The translations under genes and the position numbers were made by a program. Below are positions 58,271 to 64,000 of a stretch of DNA of 64,000 nt, piece after piece (positions within the stretch are counted from its first letter, which is position 1; each line of letters starts with the position of its first letter). Source of the DNA: Gordonia alkaliphila (lineage in GTDB: Bacteria > Actinomycetota > Actinomycetes > Mycobacteriales > Mycobacteriaceae); assembly GCF_023017165.1 (NCBI RefSeq), contig NZ_JALKBW010000001.1, positions 2,480,001-2,544,000 of the forward strand. The letters are read 5' to 3'. Below the pieces are notes generated by a model. The model was given only the letters and a program-made list of their open reading frames with translations. It was not told the DNA's origin and searched no databases.

Positions 58271-59677
58271 TTACCCGTCGCGCGCGATACTCGCGAGTAG
58301 GTCGGCGAAGTCGTCGACAAAACCCTGCAGAATCGCGTCCAGGCCGGGGTCGGCGGCCGGTGCCGGGAAGCGCGCGTGCATGCGCAGACCGCCCGGCGTG
58401 CGGTTGACCCAGAGGTAGAACTCGTCGTCGGCGTAGGCGTGCGAGCGCAGCGCCTGGGCGGCGCCCTCGTCGGCTGCCGCGGCCCCCGGGACCGCGCGCG
58501 TGTCCATGAACGAGACGACGAACTTGGGCTCGGGCGTGAAGCCGAGAATCTCCGCCAGACGCAGCAGCGGCAGCGCCGCGCCCTCCTTGGCGTGATCGAG
58601 GGACACCATGATCCGCTCGAGCGCGGTGGGGAAGTCCGGATCGTCGGAGACGTCGATGGTGACCGGAGCGAGCGCGACGAACCAGCCGAGGGCGCCGTGG
58701 AACCGCGCATGGTTGCGCGTGTGCCGCGGCATCAGGGTGGCGAACCGGTCGACGCCGCTGTGCGCGCGGTAGACCTGCGCGGCGGCGGCCAGGATGCCGC
58801 CGACCAGGGAGCCGCCGAGGTCGGTGCACCGGCGGGCGAGGGCTTCGGCGGCGTCGTCGTCGAGCAGGCGCTGCGTGCGGGAGCGCTGCGCCGGGGTGCT
58901 CGGATCAGCGGGGTCGCTCGGGAGTCCGTCGGCCGCGGGCACCACCGCGAACGGGGGCAACTCGGGCCGGCCGGCCAGGAACTCCTGCCACGCGGCGACC
59001 GCGGTGTGCCGATCGTCGGCGGCATCGGCCTCGGTGCGCTCGGCGCCGGAGAAGTCGATGTAGCTGCCCGTCGGTGGCAGGTGCGGCGCGCGCCGGGCCA
59101 CCGCCGCGGCGTACAGCTCCCGCAGCTCGTATTGGGCGTTGATCAGCGAGTAGCCGTCGACCAGCGAGTGGTCGGCGGCGAAGAGCAGCGTGAAACTGTG
59201 GGCGCGGGCGACGGTCGCGAACCGGTAGGCCGGCCAGTGCAGCGGGGTGGTGGCCCGGTCGAAGGAGCCGCCGATCTGCTCCATCAGGAGCTCGGCCCGC
59301 TGATACCAGCCGATGCGCGTCATCCGCAGGTGCACGGTGCCGGGGTCGGTGGTGTACCGCGCGGTGTCCTCGCCGACCAGGGTCACGTGGGTGCGCAGTA
59401 CCTCGTGCCGGTTGATCCACCCGAGGATGGCGGTCCGGATCGCCGCGAGGGAGATCTGCTCGTCGAACTCCACCGCCAGGCCGAGCCAGGCCTCCCGCCC
59501 GCCCTCGCGCTGCGTGCGCAGCCGATAGTCGTGGGCCGCGCGCAGATGCTGCTCGTGATTGTGCGACGTGCCGCGCGGATCCCGGTGCCAGCTGCCGAGC
59601 CCGCCGGGGACGGCCGGGATCCATTCGGCGAGCCCGCCGGGACGCACCTTCGCGTCCAGAAACTGCGTGAATTCCAT
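58271..59677 (-). CDS. Condensation-domain acyltransferase (PapA/WES-like)
   Basis: 468 aa with the condensation-superfamily active site as HSLVDG (in FAADHSLVDGYS, about residue 167). The first His position of HHxxxDG is Asp, as in several PapA-like proteins. FVALAPVTI and the late FVVSFMDTR match other conserved segments of the fold, which transfers acyl groups from CoA or carrier proteins to hydroxyls or amines. No carrier or ketosynthase gene is adjacent, so the acceptor is unknown. ATG 59677. It sits between accA3 and sufE, where I recall no such gene in M. tuberculosis. Confidence 0.82.
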   Translation of the reverse strand: MEFTQFLDAKVRPGGLAEWIPAVPGGLGSWHRDPRGTSHNHEQHLRAAHDYRLRTQREGGREAWLGLAVEFDEQISLAAIRTAILGWINRHEVLRTHVTLVGEDTARYTTDPGTVHLRMTRIGWYQRAELLMEQIGGSFDRATTPLHWPAYRFATVARAHSFTLLFAADHSLVDGYSLINAQYELRELYAAAVARRAPHLPPTGSYIDFSGAERTEADAADDRHTAVAAWQEFLAGRPELPPFAVVPAADGLPSDPADPSTPAQRSRTQRLLDDDAAEALARRCTDLGGSLVGGILAAAAQVYRAHSGVDRFATLMPRHTRNHARFHGALGWFVALAPVTIDVSDDPDFPTALERIMVSLDHAKEGAALPLLRLAEILGFTPEPKFVVSFMDTRAVPGAAAADEGAAQALRSHAYADDEFYLWVNRTPGGLRMHARFPAPAADPGLDAILQGFVDDFADLLASIARDG

Positions 59678-59704
59678 TGCGGCGGAACGGCTTCGGGCGG
59701 CCGG

Positions 59705-60136
59705 CTAGGAGGGTGCCGCGGTCTGCTCGGCGACCTGGCGCTGGATGCGCACCAGCATGCCGGTCATCCCGCGCAGGCGCAGCGGCGAGATCACCGAGCC
59801 CAGGTGCAGCGCGTTGGCGAAGTCCACCGGCACGGCGGCGATCTCCGCCGCCGAGGCACCGTCGAGCCCGGCGTGCAGGATCGACGCGAAGCCGCGGGTG
59901 GTCGGCGCCTCACGCGGCGCGCTGAAGTACAGCCGCACCGCCGCCGGATCGGACGCGTCCACCGACAGGAAGATCGGCGACTGGCATTCCGGCACCGGCT
60001 CCATGGACTCGGCGTGCAGATGCTCGGGCAGGTCCGGCAGATCGTTGGCGAACTCCAGCAGCAGCGTGATGCGATCCGGCTGGCCGAGGTCGCCGAAGTC
60101 GTCGACGATCTCGGCGAGGGCGGGGGTGAGGCTCAT
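59705..60136 (-). CDS. sufE: SufE-like sulfur acceptor protein
   Basis: 143 aa. The SufE sulfur-accepting Cys is in [10 protein letters not shown] (about residue 50), with the conserved end [17 protein letters not shown]. SufE accepts persulfide from cysteine desulfurases; beside a rhodanese it may instead exchange sulfane sulfur with SseA. Starts 10 bp after the sseA stop, so the two form an operon. Same order as Rv3283-Rv3284. Confidence 0.92.
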   Translation of the reverse strand: MSLTPALAEIVDDFGDLGQPDRITLLLEFANDLPDLPEHLHAESMEPVPECQSPIFLSVDASDPAAVRLYFSAPREAPTTRGFASILHAGLDGASAAEIAAVPVDFANALHLGSVISPLRLRGMTGMLVRIQRQVAEQTAAPS

Positions 60137-60146
60137 CGGCGGTGCG

Positions 60147-61037
60147 CTAGCCCTCGAGCGAACCGGGCTCGGCGCCCATGACGATGGGTGCGCGCACCGC
60201 GTTGCCCCACTCGGTCCACGAACCGTCGTAGTTGCGGACCGCCTCGAAACCCAGCAGGTAGGTCAGCACGAACCAGGTGTGGCTCGAGCGCTCCCCGATG
60301 CGGCAGTAGGCGATGGTCGGCGTCGCCGGATCGAAGTCGGCGTAGATCTCGTCGAGCTCGGGGCGGCTGCGGAAGCGGCCGTCCGGGGCGGCGGCACGCG
60401 CCCACGGGATGGACACCGCGGTGGGGATGTGGCCGCCGCGCAGCGCGCCCTCCTCCGGGTAGTCCGGCATGTGGGTGCGCTCGCCGGTGTACTCCTCCGG
60501 GGAGCGGACGTCGATCAGCGGCTCGCTGCCGAGCGCGGCGCGGACCTCGTCGGCGAAGGCGCGGATCACGGTGTCGTCGCGCTCGATCACCGGGTAGTCG
60601 CTGCGCGGGTATTCGGGCACGTCGAAGGAGGTCTCGCGCTGCTCGTCCATCCACGCGGTGCGGCCGCCGTCGAGCAGGCGCACGTCCTCGTGGCCGAACA
60701 GGGTGAAGACCCACATCGCGTACGCGGCCCACCAGTTGTTCTTGTCGCCGTAGACCACGATGGTGTCGGTGCGCTCGATGCCCTTGCTGCGCATCAGCTC
60801 GGCGAAGGCCTCGCCGTCGATGTAATCGCGGGTCACCGGGTTGTTCAGGTGCAGGTGCCAGTCCACCTTCTGCGCCGTCGGAATGTGTCCGATGTCGTAG
60901 AGCAGCACGTCCTCGTCGGACTCGATGATCTTGAGGCCGGGGGCGCCCAGGTGCGCGGACAGCCACTCGGTGCTGACCAGGCGCTCCGGATGGGCGAAGG
61001 CGCCGAACGACGGGTTCGGATCGAATTCCACTGTCAC
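60147..61037 (-). CDS. sseA: Thiosulfate/3-mercaptopyruvate sulfurtransferase (rhodanese)
   Basis: 296 aa with two rhodanese domains. The N-terminal one is inactive ([27 protein letters not shown]). The C-terminal one has the active Cys in [12 protein letters not shown] (about residue 244). The CRIGERS loop matches SseA of M. tuberculosis. It transfers sulfane sulfur, probably to SufE encoded just downstream. GTG 61037 is preceded by AGGAG. Confidence 0.94.
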   Translation of the reverse strand: MTVEFDPNPSFGAFAHPERLVSTEWLSAHLGAPGLKIIESDEDVLLYDIGHIPTAQKVDWHLHLNNPVTRDYIDGEAFAELMRSKGIERTDTIVVYGDKNNWWAAYAMWVFTLFGHEDVRLLDGGRTAWMDEQRETSFDVPEYPRSDYPVIERDDTVIRAFADEVRAALGSEPLIDVRSPEEYTGERTHMPDYPEEGALRGGHIPTAVSIPWARAAAPDGRFRSRPELDEIYADFDPATPTIAYCRIGERSSHTWFVLTYLLGFEAVRNYDGSWTEWGNAVRAPIVMGAEPGSLEG

Positions 61038-61153
61038 GTTCTACTCCTGATCGGCGCTGCCAATCCGCCGCATGCGGATTGCTCTCGCGCTCAAGCATAC
61101 GACCGCCGGCCGGCGGCGCATTCGGTGGCGGTCGCCTGCGGCGCGCCGCGCGG

Positions 61154-61804
61154 CTACGCCCACAGATCGGTGACGTCGATGCCCACCTCGGTGAGCAGAT
61201 CGCGCGTCAGCGGCAGACTGATGCCGATGACCGACGACGGATCTCCGTCGATACCGTCGAGCAGCCATCCGCCGCGGCCGTCGAGCGTGAACGCGCCGGC
61301 CACCTGCAGCGGTTCGCCGGTGGCCACGTAGCGCTCGATGGTGCGGTCCGAGACGTTCGAGAAGGTGATCTCGGTGGCCCTGGTCGCGGCGGCCTCGGCG
61401 ACCACCGCTCCGCCGCGCAGGCGGGTGACGGCGTGGCCGGTCAGCAGGTGTCCGGTCGTCCCGCGCATCCGACGCCACCGCTCGACGGCGACCTCGGCGG
61501 TCAGGGGTTTGCCCGCCAACTCGCCGTCGATCAGCAGCATGGAGTCGCAGGTCAACACCACACCGTCGGCGGCCACCTCGGCGATCTCGCCGTCGGCCGA
61601 ACCGAGGATGCGTGGCAGCAGCGCCGCCGCCTTGGCCCGCGCCAACTCCGTGACGATCTCGGTCGGCGTCGCACCGTCGGCCCGCAGGCCCTCGACGAGG
61701 GCGTCCTCGTCGAGGTCGGCCACCAGCACCAGCGGTGCCAACCCGGCGTCGAGCAGGACGCGCCGCCGGGCCGGCGAGGCGGACCCCAGCAGGACCCGCG
61801 TCAT
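61154..61804 (-). CDS. maf: Maf-family nucleoside triphosphate pyrophosphatase
   Basis: 216 aa. The N-terminal substrate loop is LLGSASPARRRVL, the catalytic Asp region is VLTCDSMLLIDGE, and the C-terminal IDGDPSSVIGISLPL is conserved. Hydrolyses non-canonical or UTP/dTTP-type nucleotides, and in bacteria affects septum formation. ATG 61804 lies one base after the accE5 stop, placing it in the accD5-accE5 operon, as in Rv3280-Rv3282. Confidence 0.93.
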   Translation of the reverse strand: MTRVLLGSASPARRRVLLDAGLAPLVLVADLDEDALVEGLRADGATPTEIVTELARAKAAALLPRILGSADGEIAEVAADGVVLTCDSMLLIDGELAGKPLTAEVAVERWRRMRGTTGHLLTGHAVTRLRGGAVVAEAAATRATEITFSNVSDRTIERYVATGEPLQVAGAFTLDGRGGWLLDGIDGDPSSVIGISLPLTRDLLTEVGIDVTDLWA

Positions 61805-61805
61805 C

Positions 61806-62018
61806 TCAGAAACCGTGCAGGTAGCTGGTCGGCATGCCCCACGAGGGCCGGTGCAGATCGGTGGGGGCGCCCCACTGATCGTTGATCGCCGGGCCAGCCG
61901 GAGCCGACGAACCGGCGGCCGCCGACAGCACGACGACCAGCGCGGCCAGTTCCTCGTCGCTCGGGTCGCCCTTCACGACGGACAGGAACGGCTCGGTCGG
62001 CTTCGTCTCTGCAGTCAC
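61806..62018 (-). CDS. accE5: Acyl-CoA carboxylase epsilon subunit
   Basis: About 70 aa. The recognisable part is PFLSVVKGDPSDEELAALVVVLSAA, quoted here only for identification of the AccE family, then a C-terminal W-containing tail (QWGAPTD, PSWGMPTSYLHGF). AccE subunits bind and stimulate AccD5. The long repeated N-terminus of the M. tuberculosis protein is absent. GTG 62018 has AGAAGG upstream. An alternative GTG at 62051 overlaps the accD5 stop (GTGA) and would give 81 aa with translational coupling; the choice is uncertain. Confidence 0.82.
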   Translation of the reverse strand: MTAETKPTEPFLSVVKGDPSDEELAALVVVLSAAAGSSAPAGPAINDQWGAPTDLHRPSWGMPTSYLHGF

Positions 62019-62047
62019 GTCTTCGACACCCTTCTCGCTCGCTGCGC

Positions 62048-63673
62048 TCACAGGGGGATGTTCCCGTGCTTCTTGGGCGGCAACTGCACGTACTTGCGCT
62101 CCAGCAGGCGCAGCGCGTTCGCGATCTGGCCGCGGGTGTGGCTGGGCGGGATCACCGCGTCGACGTAACCGCGTTCGGCGGCCACGTACGGGTTCACCAG
62201 GGTGTCCTCGTACTCCTGCTGGAGTTCCAGGCGCAGCGCGTCGACGTCGGTGCCGTTGGCCTCGGCCTCCTTGAGCTGGCCGCGGTAGACGAAGCCCACC
62301 GCGCCCGAGGCGCCCATCACCGCGATCTGCGCGGTCGGCCACGCCAGGTTCACGTCGGCGCCCATGTGCTTGGAGCCCATCACATCGTATGCGCCGCCGT
62401 AGGCCTTGCGGGTGATGACGGTGATCTTGCCGACGGTGGCCTCGCCGTACGCGTACAGCAGCTTGGCGCCGCGGCGAATGATGCCGTTGTACTCCTGGTC
62501 GGTGCCCGGCAGGAAGCCCGGGACGTCGACCAGGGTGATGATCGGGACGTTGAAGGCGTCGCAGGTCCGCACGAAGCGGGCGGCCTTCTCCGAGGCGTCG
62601 ATGTCCAGGCAGCCGGCGAACTGGGTCGGCTGGTTGGCGACGATGCCGACGCTGCGGCCGTCGACGCGACCGAAGCCGACGATGATGTTCATCGCGCGCT
62701 CGGCCTGCACCTCGAGGAACTCGTCGTCGTCGAGCAGACGGCGGATCACCTCGTGCATGTCGTACGGCTGGTTCGGGGAGTCCGGGATCAGCGTGTCCAG
62801 CTCGAGGTCTTCCTCGGTGAGGTTGTCCTCGATGGAGCCGACGCGGTCCGGCGCAGGCAGGCGCGGGGCCTCGGCGCGGTTGTTGCTCGGCAGGTAGCTG
62901 AGCAGTTCCTTGACGTACTCCAGGGCGTCCATCTCGTCGTCGGCGACGTAGTGGGCCACGCCCGAGCGGGTCATGTGGGTGTGGGCGCCGCCCAGATCCT
63001 CCATGGTGACGTCCTCGCCGGTGACCGTCTTGATCACGTCGGGGCCGGTCACGAACATCTGGCTGGTCTTGTCCACCATCACCGTGAAGTCGGTGAGCGC
63101 GGGGGAGTAGACGTGGCCGCCGGCGGCGGGGCCCATGATCAGCGAGATCTGCGGGATCACACCGGACGCGCGGACGTTGCGGTGGAAGATCTCACCGTAC
63201 AGACCGAGCGAGACCACGCCCTCCTGGATGCGGGCGCCCGCGCCCTCGTTGATGCCGATCAGCGGGCGACCGGTCTTCACCGCGAGATCCATGACCTTCA
63301 CGATCTTCTCGCCGTAGACCTCGCCGAGGCTGCCGCCGAAGACGGTGACGTCCTGGCTGAAGACGCAGACCTCGCGGCCGTCGACGGTGCCGTAGCCGAC
63401 GACGACGCCGTCGCCGACCGGGCGCTTGTCGGCCAGACCGAAGTTGGTGGCGCGGTGGCGGGCCAGTGCGTCGAGTTCCACGAAGGAGCCCTCGTCGAGC
63501 AGGTTGATGATGCGTTCGCGGGCGGTCATCTTGCCCTTGGCATGCACCTTCTCGACGGCGGCCTCGCCGGCGGGATGCTCGGCGTCGGCCAGCCGATTGC
63601 GGAGATCGGCCAGCTTGCCGGCCGTGGTGTGGATGTCGGGAGCGGCGGCGTCGTCGCGGCGAGCAGTGGTCAT
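62048..63673 (-). CDS. accD5: Propionyl/acetyl-CoA carboxylase beta subunit (carboxyltransferase)
   Basis: 541 aa crotonase-fold carboxyltransferase. Oxyanion-hole segments are [14 protein letters not shown] and [16 protein letters not shown] in the N-domain, and [17 protein letters not shown] with [18 protein letters not shown] in the C-domain. It works as a hexamer with AccA3 and the epsilon subunit to carboxylate propionyl-CoA to methylmalonyl-CoA, a precursor of methyl-branched lipids. ATG 63673. First gene of accD5-accE5-maf; divergent from birA over 112 bp. Confidence 0.95.
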   Translation of the reverse strand: MTTARRDDAAAPDIHTTAGKLADLRNRLADAEHPAGEAAVEKVHAKGKMTARERIINLLDEGSFVELDALARHRATNFGLADKRPVGDGVVVGYGTVDGREVCVFSQDVTVFGGSLGEVYGEKIVKVMDLAVKTGRPLIGINEGAGARIQEGVVSLGLYGEIFHRNVRASGVIPQISLIMGPAAGGHVYSPALTDFTVMVDKTSQMFVTGPDVIKTVTGEDVTMEDLGGAHTHMTRSGVAHYVADDEMDALEYVKELLSYLPSNNRAEAPRLPAPDRVGSIEDNLTEEDLELDTLIPDSPNQPYDMHEVIRRLLDDDEFLEVQAERAMNIIVGFGRVDGRSVGIVANQPTQFAGCLDIDASEKAARFVRTCDAFNVPIITLVDVPGFLPGTDQEYNGIIRRGAKLLYAYGEATVGKITVITRKAYGGAYDVMGSKHMGADVNLAWPTAQIAVMGASGAVGFVYRGQLKEAEANGTDVDALRLELQQEYEDTLVNPYVAAERGYVDAVIPPSHTRGQIANALRLLERKYVQLPPKKHGNIPL

Positions 63674-63785
63674 GGGATCTCATGCTAACGAGAGTCGGGC
63701 CGCGAGTGTGAACCGCCACAGGTACTGGCCAGTAGAAATGGGCGTCGCATCCGGTGCGCGCACCCGCGAGATTAGGCTCGACGTC

Positions 63786-64000
63786 GTGAACTCTCCCGTG
63801 CTGCCCGACCCCGTCGCCCTCGCCGCCGCGTTGACCGATACCCGTTGGCGGGAGGTCGCGGTGGTCGCCGCGACCGGTTCGACCAACGCCGACCTCGTGG
63901 CCCGGGCCGGCGAGGGGGACGCCGCGGTGGACGGCGCGGTGCTGATCGCCGGTGAGCAGACCGCGGGCCGCGGCCGGTACGCGCGGGTGTGGCAGACCCC
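63786..64000 (+). CDS. birA: Biotin--[acetyl-CoA-carboxylase] ligase (partial, 3' end outside window)
   Basis: The first 71 residues are visible from GTG 63786. VAATGSTNADLVARA and GEQTAGRGRYARVW are the substrate and biotinyl-AMP loops of biotin protein ligases (GRGRxxRxW). There is no N-terminal helix-turn-helix, so it is a ligase without the repressor function of the enteric protein. It would biotinylate AccA3, Pyc and the single-chain carboxylase in this window. Order birA-accD5 as in M. tuberculosis. Confidence 0.92.
   Translation, partial: MNSPVLPDPVALAAALTDTRWREVAVVAATGSTNADLVARAGEGDAAVDGAVLIAGEQTAGRGRYARVWQT

Overview
The window is high-GC, gene-dense DNA from a mycolic-acid-type actinobacterium (order Mycobacteriales). 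The gene content fits a Gordonia/Tsukamurella/Williamsia/Rhodococcus relative better than Mycobacterium, but the genus cannot be fixed from the sequence alone. The strongest clue is gene order. add, an Rv3311-like gene, upp, pmmB, purine nucleoside phosphorylase, an M20 amidohydrolase, an Rv3304-like gene, lpdA, glpD, nei and lhr follow in the order known from the M. tuberculosis Rv3296-Rv3313 block. accA3, sufE, sseA, maf, accE5, accD5 and birA follow the Rv3279-Rv3285 block. No tRNA, rRNA, prophage, insertion sequence or CRISPR array was seen.

Layout. 1-9.8 kb holds nucleoside and nucleobase salvage (add, upp, PNP, pmmB), a probable type VII-secreted protein paired with an NlpC/P60 hydrolase, and a frameshifted membrane protein. 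9.8-18 kb holds lpdA, an MFS transporter, an ArsR/SRPBCC pair with a very clear promoter-operator, and divergent glpK/glpD. 18-27.5 kb holds nei2 and lhr for DNA repair, a serine hydrolase, an acyl-CoA dehydrogenase behind a KstR-like box, and an AbiEi-like gene bracketed by two ordered repeat arrays. 27.6-37.4 kb holds putA-putP, an acyl-CoA synthetase, a Baeyer-Villiger monooxygenase and a PucR-type regulator. 37.4-46.6 kb holds the methylcitrate locus (prpR divergent from prpDBC), then pyc and a Nudix CoA pyrophosphatase. 46.7-50.1 kb holds metE behind a cobalamin riboswitch and a MobA-like protein. 50.1-64 kb is dominated by biotin enzymes: a giant single-chain acyl-CoA carboxylase, accA3, accE5, accD5 and the start of birA. 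sufE, sseA, maf and a condensation-domain acyltransferase lie among them.

How the genes fit together. Propionyl-CoA from odd-chain lipid or sterol breakdown can leave by the methylcitrate cycle (prpDBC, under PrpR) or by carboxylation (AccA3/AccD5/AccE5). Pyruvate from PrpB can be carboxylated by the adjacent pyc to oxaloacetate, the co-substrate of PrpC. The region therefore links C3 metabolism, carboxylation and mycolate precursor supply, with biotin ligase next door.

The feature most deserving a second look is a pair of 105-bp arrays at 26451-26555 and 27586-27690. Each has six near-palindromic decamers (consensus TCYCGCGRGA) starting at exactly 19-bp intervals. They flank the AbiEi-like gene, and the second array supplies the last 18 codons and the stop codon of putP. 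I do not recognise this element.
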